A stretch of 21,399 nt of DNA from the NCBI GenBank assembly GCA_003219115.1, contig QHPN01000011.1:1-21399 (forward strand), in the 5' to 3' direction. This document shows positions 6,695-13,143 of the stretch, in pieces; position 1 is the stretch's first letter, and every line of letters begins with the position of its first letter. The notes under the pieces are model-generated. The model did no database searches. It was not told where the DNA came from and saw only the letters and a program-made list of their open reading frames with translations. Origin of the DNA: Verrucomicrobiota bacterium. GTDB taxonomy: Bacteria > Verrucomicrobiota > Verrucomicrobiia > Chthoniobacterales > UBA10450. The position numbers and the translations under genes were made by a program.

Positions 6695-7687
6695 GTGAAT
6701 TCAAAACGACTGCGGCAGATTCTCGACCGCGCCAGTCAACGGCGCCTCCTCGTCATTGGCGATCTGATGCTCGACGAGTTCGTTTGGGGAAAGGTTGGGC
6801 GCATTTCGCCGGAAGCACCGGTTCCCGTGGTAGAAGTGTCGGGGGAATCGTTTTATCCCGGCGGCGCGGCCAACGTCGCGCGCAACCTTCGTGAGTTCAC
6901 CGCTAGCGTCGGCGTCGTCGGGATGATCGGGCGAGACCGCGGCGGGGATCAGCTCCGGCAATTATTAGCCGACCAAAGGATCGATACTTCCGCCTGCTCC
7001 GTCGCCGCAGATTTTCCCACCATCGTCAAGACTCGCATCATCGCGCGGCAGCAACAGGTGGTTCGAGTCGATCGGGAGAGAATTCTGGCGCCGAATGAAA
7101 AGCAGATCGAATCGGTTGTTGCTTGTGTGAAGAAAATGCTGCCCGAAATCGACGGCATCATTTTCGAAGATTACGGCAAGGGGTTTCTCGCGGAAAAACT
7201 TGTCTCCGGAATCGTTGCGCCGGCACGCGCCCGGAAAAAGATCATCGCAGCCGATCCGAATCCGCGGAATAACATTCCGTGGCGCGGGTTGTCAGTGGTG
7301 AAGCCGAATCGTGGCGAAGCATTTCACGCTGCCGGAATTCCGCTGCAAGAATCGGACGCTGACGACAAGGCCTTGAAGGAAGTTGGCGCTGTCCTGTTAC
7401 AAAAATGGCGAGCGGAATTGATCCTGATCACTCTGGGCGAAGAAGGGATGATGCTTTTCCAGCGCAATCAGAAACCGCACCACGTTCCGACGAAAGCCCG
7501 TCAGGTTTTCGATGTTTCGGGTGCGGGCGACACCGCGATCGCTTTGTTTACCCTGGCGCTTTGCAGTGGCGCCACGCCCCTGGAGGCAGCGGAGATCGCT
7601 AATCATGCCAGCGCCGTGGTCGTGGGCAAACTGGGGACAGCCACAGTTTCGCCGGACGAATTGCGCAACAGTTTCGAAAATGGTTGA
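6695..7687 (+). CDS. rfaE1: D-glycero-beta-D-manno-heptose-7-phosphate kinase (RfaE domain I)
   Basis: A PfkB-family kinase that phosphorylates heptose-7-phosphate at C1, a cytoplasmic step toward ADP-heptose for the LPS inner core. Its 330 residues show the family features: IGDLMLDEFVWGKVGRISPEAPVPVVEV (21-48), GGAANVARN (56-64), DPNPRN (187-192), and the anion-hole/catalytic motif DVSGAGDT (273-280) with D279 as base. Only the kinase domain is present; the nucleotidyltransferase half found fused in E. coli HldE is not in this window. The start is GTG 6695, with no Shine-Dalgarno visible. The last eight bases overlap the gmhB start, and gmhB acts on the product of this enzyme. Confidence 0.93.
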   Translation: MNSKRLRQILDRASQRRLLVIGDLMLDEFVWGKVGRISPEAPVPVVEVSGESFYPGGAANVARNLREFTASVGVVGMIGRDRGGDQLRQLLADQRIDTSACSVAADFPTIVKTRIIARQQQVVRVDRERILAPNEKQIESVVACVKKMLPEIDGIIFEDYGKGFLAEKLVSGIVAPARARKKIIAADPNPRNNIPWRGLSVVKPNRGEAFHAAGIPLQESDADDKALKEVGAVLLQKWRAELILITLGEEGMMLFQRNQKPHHVPTKARQVFDVSGAGDTAIALFTLALCSGATPLEAAEIANHASAVVVGKLGTATVSPDELRNSFENG

Positions 7688-8222
7688 GGGAAAGACTGCG
7701 GCGGTGTTTTTCGACCGTGACGGCACCATCATGCACGACGTGAATTACTGCTCCGACCCGAAGGACGTCCACGTTTTTTCTTTTGTCGCCGAATCATTGC
7801 GAACACTCAAGGCGGCCGGATTCAAATTGATCATGGTAACGAACCAAAGCGGGATCGGCCGTGGGTATTTCACGCGCGAGCAATACAACGCCGTCCATGC
7901 CGAAGTGCTCCGGCAAATCGGTGAACCGTTAATCAACGCCACCTATTTTTGTCCTGATGTCCCAGGGGCACAATCCGAATGTCGCAAGCCGGCGCCTGGA
8001 ATGGTTTTGCAGGGAGCCAGGGAAAATAACGTAGATCTGACACGCTCGATTTTCGTTGGTGACAAGGAGATCGATGTGCACTGCGGACACAATGCCGGGA
8101 TCAAAGCGATTCGCGTTCGGACCGGTTTTGAAGCAAACACGGCCGACAGCTCAGCCGATTGGGTGGCGGAAGATTTCGCGAAGGCGACGGATATTATTCT
8201 GACGAAGTTCGTATCGGCATGA
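7680..8222 (+). CDS. gmhB: D-glycero-D-manno-heptose-1,7-bisphosphate 7-phosphatase
   Basis: A HAD phosphatase that removes the 7-phosphate from heptose bisphosphate. The start is ATG 7680, overlapping the kinase stop by eight bases and giving 180 residues, the usual GmhB length; the longer open frame is antiquated coding of the kinase region in another frame. HAD motifs: FFDRDGT with nucleophile D12 and acid D14, VTNQSGIGRG (53-62), CRKPAPGM (101-108) with K103, and VGDKEID (126-132). In E. coli GmhB the loop before CRKP holds zinc with Cys-x-His and Cys-x-Cys. Here it reads CPDVPGAQSEC (91-101): C91 and C101 remain, but the His is D93 and the inner Cys is E100, so zinc binding is doubtful. 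Confidence 0.92.
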   Translation: MVEGKTAAVFFDRDGTIMHDVNYCSDPKDVHVFSFVAESLRTLKAAGFKLIMVTNQSGIGRGYFTREQYNAVHAEVLRQIGEPLINATYFCPDVPGAQSECRKPAPGMVLQGARENNVDLTRSIFVGDKEIDVHCGHNAGIKAIRVRTGFEANTADSSADWVAEDFAKATDIILTKFVSA

Positions 8223-8243
8223 AGCTTGCGCGTTCAAAACAAT

Positions 8244-8358
8244 GTCGTCCCGAGCGCAAGCGAAGGACCTCGCCCAAACTTACGGGCTCACACAAGCTAG
8301 CCCGTGTAACTAAATACCGAATGTGGGGTCCCTCACCGTCTGCGCGGTTCGGGATGAC
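8244..8358. repeat. Inverted-repeat element GTCGTCCC...GGGATGAC in the gmhB-kdsB gap
   Basis: This element occupies most of the 142-bp gap. The left arm begins GTCGTCCCGAGCG and includes GGACC; the right arm includes GGGGTCCCTC and ends CGGTTCGGGATGAC. The arms are inverted, imperfect copies about 30 bases long around a centre that has its own dyad (ACGGGC...GCCCGT). The same ends occur in the element at 10729-10824. It extends the kdsB reading frame upstream of its real start, so 14 apparent extra N-terminal residues are repeat translation. It resembles REP/MITE-type intergenic repeats. Confidence 0.65.
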
Positions 8359-8364
8359 GCCCGC

Positions 8365-9117
8365 ATGAGCGCTGTCGTCATCATTCCGGCACGCTGGGGG
8401 TCCACGCGATTTCCGGGAAAGCCACTCTACGAAATCGCAGGCAAGCCATTACTCCAGCACGTTTGGGAACGCTGCCGTCGCGCGCGAAAAATCGATACGA
8501 CGATCATCGCCACTGACGACATGCGCATCGCCGGGGCTGCCATCGCCTGGGGCGCGGAGGTAGCCCTCACTTCGCCCAAACATGAGAGTGGGACGGCTCG
8601 AATCGCCGAAGTAGTCAAACGCTCGAAGAAACTTTCGATCATTGTCAATGTGCAGGGCGACGAGCCCCTGATCGATCCGCGACTGATTGATCGGTTCGCT
8701 GAAACGCTGCAGACGAATCGCGACGTCGGAATTGTCACCGCCGCGCATCCGTTTTCCGATGCGCGTGATGCCCTTTCCCCACATCAGGTGAAAGTGGTAA
8801 TCGATCGTGCGGGCAACGCGCTCTACTTTTCGCGCGCACCAATTCCCGCTTCAAGAAATGCCGGAGGCAGCCGTTCTTTGTTTCTTCGGCACCAAGGCAT
8901 TTACGGCTTTCGTCGCGCTACTCTTTTGCAGTTCGTGCAGTGGAAGCCGACGCCACTGGAGCGGTGCGAATCACTCGAGCAATTGCGCGCATTAGAGAAT
9001 GGTGTAAGAATTAATGTGCTCGTCACTAAACACGGTTCGCCTGGCGTTGACACGCCGGCAGATGCTGAAGCCGTAGCCGCTTCGCTTCGCGGCCACAACC
9101 CGCGGAGGGCTCGCTGA
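8365..9117 (+). CDS. kdsB: 3-deoxy-manno-octulosonate cytidylyltransferase (CMP-KDO synthetase)
   Basis: The enzyme activates KDO with CTP to CMP-KDO for lipid A-core assembly. The start chosen is ATG 8365 (MSAVVIIPARWGSTRFPGKPL), which places the conserved nucleotide-binding loop at residues 7-21; the frame open upstream from 8323 is repeat sequence. Other landmarks: ATDD (49-52), HESGTARIAE (73-82), VNVQGDEPLI (94-103), YFSRAPIP, HQGIYGFR and LEQLRALENG. The product has 250 residues, normal for KdsB. It overlaps pyrG by one base (TGATG), which couples the CTP consumer to the CTP producer. Confidence 0.95.
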   Translation: MSAVVIIPARWGSTRFPGKPLYEIAGKPLLQHVWERCRRARKIDTTIIATDDMRIAGAAIAWGAEVALTSPKHESGTARIAEVVKRSKKLSIIVNVQGDEPLIDPRLIDRFAETLQTNRDVGIVTAAHPFSDARDALSPHQVKVVIDRAGNALYFSRAPIPASRNAGGSRSLFLRHQGIYGFRRATLLQFVQWKPTPLERCESLEQLRALENGVRINVLVTKHGSPGVDTPADAEAVAASLRGHNPRRAR

Positions 9118-10715
9118 TGAAATACATTTTCGTCACTGGCGGCGTGGTTAGTTCTCTCGGCAAGGGACTGGCCGCGGCCGCCCTTGGCACCCTGCTTGAA
9201 TTACGGGGACTGCGCGTCGTTTTCCAAAAATTCGATCCCTATCTCAATGTCGATCCGGGAACGATGAGCCCGTTCCAGCACGGCGAAGTCTATGTCTTGA
9301 ACGATGGCGCTGAGACCGATCTCGATCTTGGGCATTACGAGCGTTTCACCAATTGCGTGCTTTCACGGCACAACAATCTTACCAGCGGCCAGGTTTACGA
9401 ATCCGTCATCAATCGTGAGCGCCGCGGCGATTATCTGGGCAAAACCGTGCAGGTGATCCCGCATGTCACCGATGAGATCAAAGCGCGAATTCGCGAGCTT
9501 TCCGATGAATCAAAATACGATGTCGTGATTACTGAAGTTGGTGGCACCACCGGCGACATTGAAGGGCTGCCCTTCCTGGAAGCGATCCGGCAATTCATTC
9601 TCGAAGTCGGGACACAGAATGTCGTGAACATTCACGTCACGCTTATTCCGTATATTAAGGCGGCGCGGGAATTAAAAACCAAACCGACGCAGCAAAGTAT
9701 CGCCAAGTTACGCGAAATCGGTCTGCAACCGCAGGTCCTGATGTGCCGGACCGAACATCCACTCGATGCCGAACTGCGCCAGAAGCTTTCAATGTTTTGC
9801 AGCGTTGCGTCTGAAGCGGTCATTGAATTCCGCGATGTTGCGCACAGTAGTTATGAAGCGCCGCTCATCATTCACGAGGAAGGCATGGACGCGCTCATTT
9901 GTAAGGTGCTCGGTCTGCAAACGCCGGAGCCCGATCTAAGTAACTGGCGCAAATTTGTCGAGCGCGTGGTTTCGCCTAAGAAACGAGTCAAAATTGCGGT
10001 TGTCGGTAAGTACATCGATTTGCAGGATGCCTACAAGTCGATCTACGAATCGTTAACTCACGCTGCCGCCAGTCAGGATTGCGGGATCGATTTGAAATTG
10101 ATCGACGCCGAAACTTTGGAGGACGGAGTGAATGGCCAGCTCAAGGATGTAGCCGGCATCCTTATTCCGGGGGGCTTCGGCGATCGTGGGGTGGAAGGAA
10201 AAATCAAGGCCGCGCGTTTCGCGCGTGAGAACAAACTGCCATATCTCGGTCTTTGTCTCGGCATGCAGGTCGCGACGATTGAATTCGCACGCAACGTCTG
10301 CGGCATCACTAACGCCAACAGCACCGAGTTCGATCAGACAGCATCCGATCCCGTGATTTGTTTGCTCGAGGAACAGCGGGAAGTGCGCAATAAAGGCGCC
10401 AGCATGCGTCTTGGAACGTGGCCGACCAAAATTCAACCCGGCACGCTCGCGGAAAAGATCTACGGAAAAGACGAAGTGCTCGAGCGTCACCGGCACCGCT
10501 ACGAATTTAACATGAAATATCGCGACCGAATGCGCGAAAAAGGCTTCGAAATCTCCGGTACCTCACCCGATGGCTCCCTCGCCGAACTGGTCGAGTTACG
10601 CGATCATCCCTACTTCCTGGCCTGCCAATATCATCCCGAGTTTCAAAGCAAACCGAATCAGCCGCACCCTCTGTTCAAGGGCTTCATCCAAGCCGCCTTG
10701 GCGCACCAGAGATAG
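9117..10715 (+). CDS. pyrG: CTP synthase
   Basis: CTP synthase makes CTP from UTP, ATP and glutamine. The 532-residue protein begins MKYIFVTGGVVSSLGKGLAAA, the family start with its P-loop, followed by FQKFDPYLNVDPGTMSPFQHGEV and TEVGGTVGDIE-like TEVGGTTGDIEGLPF in the amidoligase domain. The class I glutamine amidotransferase domain begins near residue 290 (IAVVGKYIDLQDAYKSI). It has the nucleophile C380 in GLCLGMQ and the His-Glu pair H506/E508 in YHPEF. All catalytic residues are present. It is the last gene of the rfaE1-gmhB-kdsB-pyrG run; a GTCATCCC...GGGATGAC element follows 13 bases after the stop. Confidence 0.98.
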   Translation: MKYIFVTGGVVSSLGKGLAAAALGTLLELRGLRVVFQKFDPYLNVDPGTMSPFQHGEVYVLNDGAETDLDLGHYERFTNCVLSRHNNLTSGQVYESVINRERRGDYLGKTVQVIPHVTDEIKARIRELSDESKYDVVITEVGGTTGDIEGLPFLEAIRQFILEVGTQNVVNIHVTLIPYIKAARELKTKPTQQSIAKLREIGLQPQVLMCRTEHPLDAELRQKLSMFCSVASEAVIEFRDVAHSSYEAPLIIHEEGMDALICKVLGLQTPEPDLSNWRKFVERVVSPKKRVKIAVVGKYIDLQDAYKSIYESLTHAAASQDCGIDLKLIDAETLEDGVNGQLKDVAGILIPGGFGDRGVEGKIKAARFARENKLPYLGLCLGMQVATIEFARNVCGITNANSTEFDQTASDPVICLLEEQREVRNKGASMRLGTWPTKIQPGTLAEKIYGKDEVLERHRHRYEFNMKYRDRMREKGFEISGTSPDGSLAELVELRDHPYFLACQYHPEFQSKPNQPHPLFKGFIQAALAHQR

Positions 10716-10728
10716 CGTCCACCGACTG

Positions 10729-10824
10729 GTCATCCCAATCGAAGCCGAAAGGGATCCCGTTCCATTACCTTAAAGATTCCATTACCGGATCCCTCGATCC
10801 CGCATTTGCGGGACACGGGATGAC
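10729..10824. repeat. Inverted-repeat element GTCATCCC...GGGATGAC after pyrG
   Basis: The element starts GTCATCCC (10729-10736) and ends GGGATGAC (10817-10824). Inside are GGGATCC/GGATCCC arms, two direct copies of TTCCATTACC (10760-10769 and 10777-10786), and a tight hairpin CCCGC-ATTT-GCGGG (10799-10812). It matches the ends of the element at 8244-8358. Read on the minus strand, its right half encodes the last 14 residues and stop codon of the Sua5-type protein. The hairpins could also end transcription from either side, though no T-run follows. Confidence 0.65.
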
Positions 10825-11912
10825 GGATTATTCGACGCTCTTTCTAACCGATCATTAATCGCGGCGCCAATCCTCTCCTCTGGCACGCGCTCGGCCACAA
10901 TGAGGTCGAGATTCTCAGCATCCAGCTCCCGCAACATTCTGAATAAATTTGTAGCGGCCTCCCGCAAATCGCCTCGCTCACTCAAATAACGCACGGCTGC
11001 GAAATCAGCAGCTGTAGTCGCGGTCGTCGGCCGCGGCGAGCCGGGATCACCAATCCCGGCTACAGGAAAAAGAGAGAGAGCTCCGGTTCGCTTACCCGGC
11101 GTTGCCGAGAAGTCCTGCAAGTGTTCAACCATGATCAGTCGGGTCCTCGGCGCGTAATGCGTCGGTAATTGTCCCGGCGCAATAATCGTACTGGCTGGCG
11201 TGCGCTGACGCACTTCTCCAAACGGATGAAGCATCTCCTCCGTGATCGGCCCTCGCCGCAACACTTCGATCATTCCATCCACAATTCGAATAATCGTCGA
11301 CTCGATCCCGTGTTCCGTGGGCCCGGCATTGACAATCAATGGAATCCGACCGTCCAATTCATCCAACACATGTTGCGCGGTTGTCGGGCTGACGCGGCCG
11401 AATCGATTCGCACTTGGCGCCGCTAGAGGCCGATTCATCATACTCACCACTTCGCGAAAAACCGGATGCGCGCTCATCCGCACCGCGACCGTTTCCAACT
11501 CCGCTGTTACAACGTCTGGGACGACGTCGCGTTTTCGAAAGATTATCGTTAAGGGTCCCGGCCAGAATTTTTCAATCAAATCGCGCGCGAGCTGTGACTC
11601 AACGATCGCAATCTCGTCCAGCGCCTCGCTCTTCGGCAAATGTACAATTAGCGGATCGAACCGCGGCCGTTCTTTGGCTTCAAAAATTTTCACGACCGCA
11701 TCGGGATTGAGCGCGTCGGCCGCGAGGCCGTAAACGGTTTCGGTTGGCAAAGCGACCACTTCGCCCTCGCGCAAAAGTTTGATCGCCTTCGCGCATCCCC
11801 CACTGGACTCCGCCCTAACTGTTGCAGTCGTGCCACTCTGACTTGTATCGTTCGCTTCGCTTCCGCCAAATGCCAGTCCGGCTCGGACGGCGGAAACGAC
11901 TTCCGTCTTCAC
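10782..11912 (-). CDS. sua5: Sua5-type L-threonylcarbamoyladenylate synthase with repeat-derived termini and linker
   Basis: This enzyme makes threonylcarbamoyl-AMP from threonine, bicarbonate and ATP for the t6A37 modification of ANN-decoding tRNAs. The YrdC domain spans about residues 41-225: GEVVALPTETVYGLAADA, KERPRFDPLIVHL and APSANRFGRVSPT. The C-terminal Sua5 domain follows after APGQLPTHYAPRTRL, giving a two-domain protein of 376 residues. The start is GTG 11912, which overlaps the purE stop as GTGA; no better in-frame start lies before the conserved region. Three parts appear to come from palindromic repeats: part of the non-conserved N-terminus (residues 6-18), the linker at 283-301 (VAGIGDPGSPRPTT...), and the last 14 residues (PSSRVPQMRDRGIR). 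All stay in frame. Confidence 0.93.
   Translation of the reverse strand: MKTEVVSAVRAGLAFGGSEANDTSQSGTTATVRAESSGGCAKAIKLLREGEVVALPTETVYGLAADALNPDAVVKIFEAKERPRFDPLIVHLPKSEALDEIAIVESQLARDLIEKFWPGPLTIIFRKRDVVPDVVTAELETVAVRMSAHPVFREVVSMMNRPLAAPSANRFGRVSPTTAQHVLDELDGRIPLIVNAGPTEHGIESTIIRIVDGMIEVLRRGPITEEMLHPFGEVRQRTPASTIIAPGQLPTHYAPRTRLIMVEHLQDFSATPGKRTGALSLFPVAGIGDPGSPRPTTATTAADFAAVRYLSERGDLREAATNLFRMLRELDAENLDLIVAERVPEERIGAAINDRLERASNNPSSRVPQMRDRGIR
11012..11065. repeat. CTGTAG...CTACAG palindromic element inside the Sua5-type gene
   Basis: This 54-bp (18-codon) segment is bounded by CTGTAG (11012-11017) and CTACAG (11060-11065). It contains a perfect 9-bp hairpin, AGCCGGGAT-CACCA-ATCCCGGCT (11039-11061). 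It lies between the YrdC and Sua5 domains and is read in frame on the minus strand. Its right edge, GCTACAGGAAAAA (11059-11071), is identical to the right edge of the element in queG (13452-13464). Confidence 0.65.
11861..11895. repeat. Palindromic element at the 5' end of the Sua5-type gene, hairpin repeat copy 2
   Basis: Nested dyads are TTCCGCC (11861-11867) with GGCGGAA (11889-11895), enclosing GTCCG-GCT-CGGAC (11876-11888). The 17 bases at 11872-11888 equal those at 5255-5271. The element is translated as part of the N-terminal extension of the Sua5-type protein. Confidence 0.55.
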
Positions 11913-12409
11913 TTCGGAAGTTTGGCAGCGAGCACGCTGTCGGTCTGCTTCTTCCGAAACGCCTGAAGATTCTGGCGAATCTTCTCGTCGGAAGTTGCGA
12001 GGATGGCCGCGGCCAGGAGCGCGGCGTTCTTCGCTCCGGCCGGACCGATCGCGAGTGTTCCAACAGGAATTCCGCCCGGCATTTGCGCGGTGGAAAGAAG
12101 TGAGTCCAGGCCGTGCAAGGCCGCTGACTGAATCGGCACGCCAAGCACGGGCAACCAGGTATGCGCGGCAATGACACCCGCCAGATGCGCCGCGCCTCCG
12201 GCTGCCGCGATCATTACACGAATCCCGCGATCAGCCGCTTCACGCGCGAACTTGGCGGTGGCTTCAGGCGTCCGATGCGCCGAAAGAACATGGGCTTCGT
12301 TTGGGATTTCCAGTTCATCAAGCGTTTTCACGCAATCGGACATCGTTTCCCAGTCCGACGCACTTCCTATTATCACAGCAACGAGCGATGAAGATTTTTG
12401 CGCTGCCAT
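11909..12409 (-). CDS. purE: N5-carboxyaminoimidazole ribonucleotide mutase (PurE class I)
   Basis: PurE converts N5-CAIR to CAIR in purine biosynthesis. The 166-residue protein shows VIIGSASDWETM (13-23), SAHRTPE with H45 (43-49), and AAGGAAHLAGVIAAHT (69-84) with H75, then QMPGGIPVGTLAIG, all typical of the octameric class I enzyme. The usual partner purK is not in the window. The last four bases (GTGA) overlap the Sua5-type gene. It is divergent from aroK across 221 bp, which should hold the promoters of both units. The start ATG 12409 gives MAAQKSSSLVAVIIGSASD. Confidence 0.96.
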   Translation of the reverse strand: MAAQKSSSLVAVIIGSASDWETMSDCVKTLDELEIPNEAHVLSAHRTPEATAKFAREAADRGIRVMIAAAGGAAHLAGVIAAHTWLPVLGVPIQSAALHGLDSLLSTAQMPGGIPVGTLAIGPAGAKNAALLAAAILATSDEKIRQNLQAFRKKQTDSVLAAKLPK

Positions 12410-12630
12410 AGAATAAATCAGGTGTCAGCTCCCGGGCCAAAGTTGTAAAGCTGTTTTCAAATCTCGAATGTAGTCGTAGCGCGCGGCGCAAGAAAAACAA
12501 GGAGCGGCTGTTTCTACCTGTCGACTCGACACAAGGGCGGTCGCAAACCGTCGTCTAGCTAGATAGATATGCGCCCGCCGCAACGCGATTTGCAATGCCC
12601 CGGTTCGCTTTGCGGTGTTATTATAGGAGA
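12410..12630. other. Divergent intergenic region purE/aroK
   Basis: No convincing gene is seen in these 221 bp. The region contains partial dyads such as GGGCGGTCGCAAACCGTC (12536-12553) and an AT-rich run of stops (CTAGCTAGATAGATAT, 12556-12571). Promoters for purE (leftward) and aroK (rightward) must lie here, but I could not identify confident -35/-10 pairs. Confidence 0.4.
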
Positions 12631-13143
12631 ATGAACCCCGGCGACAATGCCATTGCCTTAATCGGCTTCATGGGCGCTGGAAAATCTGCCGTCGGCCGTG
12701 AGCTGTCACGACGCATCGGCTGGCCGCGACACGACACCGACGAAATGATTCGCGAGCAGTTCGGCATTTCGATTCCGGATATTTTTACGCGGCACGGCGA
12801 GCCGGCATTTCGCGAGGCGGAAACGGCATTGCTGAAAACACTGCGCCGCGGAATTGCTGGAATCGTGGTTACAGGCGGCGGAATTATTTTGCGCACTGAA
12901 AACGTGCAGCTCCTACGCGGGATGGGCCGGATCGTATGGCTTGACGCTGAAGAAGGAGTGCTGTGGCAGCGCGTTTCAAAGCACAGTACCCGTCCCCTCC
13001 TCCAAACACCGGATCCACGCGCCCGATTTGCGGAATTATTTCGAGACCGAGTGCCGCTTTATCAATCAGCAGCAGACTATCGTATCAACACCAACAGCAA
13101 CAGCATTGTGAAGGTGACTGATGAGATCATCGCATTGATATGA
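12631..13143 (+). CDS. aroK: Shikimate kinase
   Basis: Shikimate kinase phosphorylates shikimate at the 3-hydroxyl in the chorismate pathway. The 170-residue product has Walker A GFMGAGKS (12-19), the DTD shikimate/Mg motif (D35-T36-D37), EPAFREAE, GGGIILR and, in the lid region, RPLL. The start preferred is ATG 12631 (MNPGDNAIALIGFMG); the frame is open from ATG 12595, but the extra 12 residues (MPRFALRCYYRR) are unlike the family. An AGGAG lies only one base before ATG 12631, unusually close, so some doubt about the start remains. It overlaps queG by ATGA. Confidence 0.94.
   Translation: MNPGDNAIALIGFMGAGKSAVGRELSRRIGWPRHDTDEMIREQFGISIPDIFTRHGEPAFREAETALLKTLRRGIAGIVVTGGGIILRTENVQLLRGMGRIVWLDAEEGVLWQRVSKHSTRPLLQTPDPRARFAELFRDRVPLYQSAADYRINTNSNSIVKVTDEIIALI

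Noticed and set aside
8323..8364. Upstream start for kdsB adding MGSLTVCAVRDDAR
   Set aside because: These residues are translation of the right arm of the repeat element; the family start is MSAVVIIPAR at 8365.
10796..10824. Intrinsic terminator after pyrG
   Set aside because: The hairpin is good but no T-run follows on either strand, and the sequence belongs to a repeat family, so terminator function is not supported.
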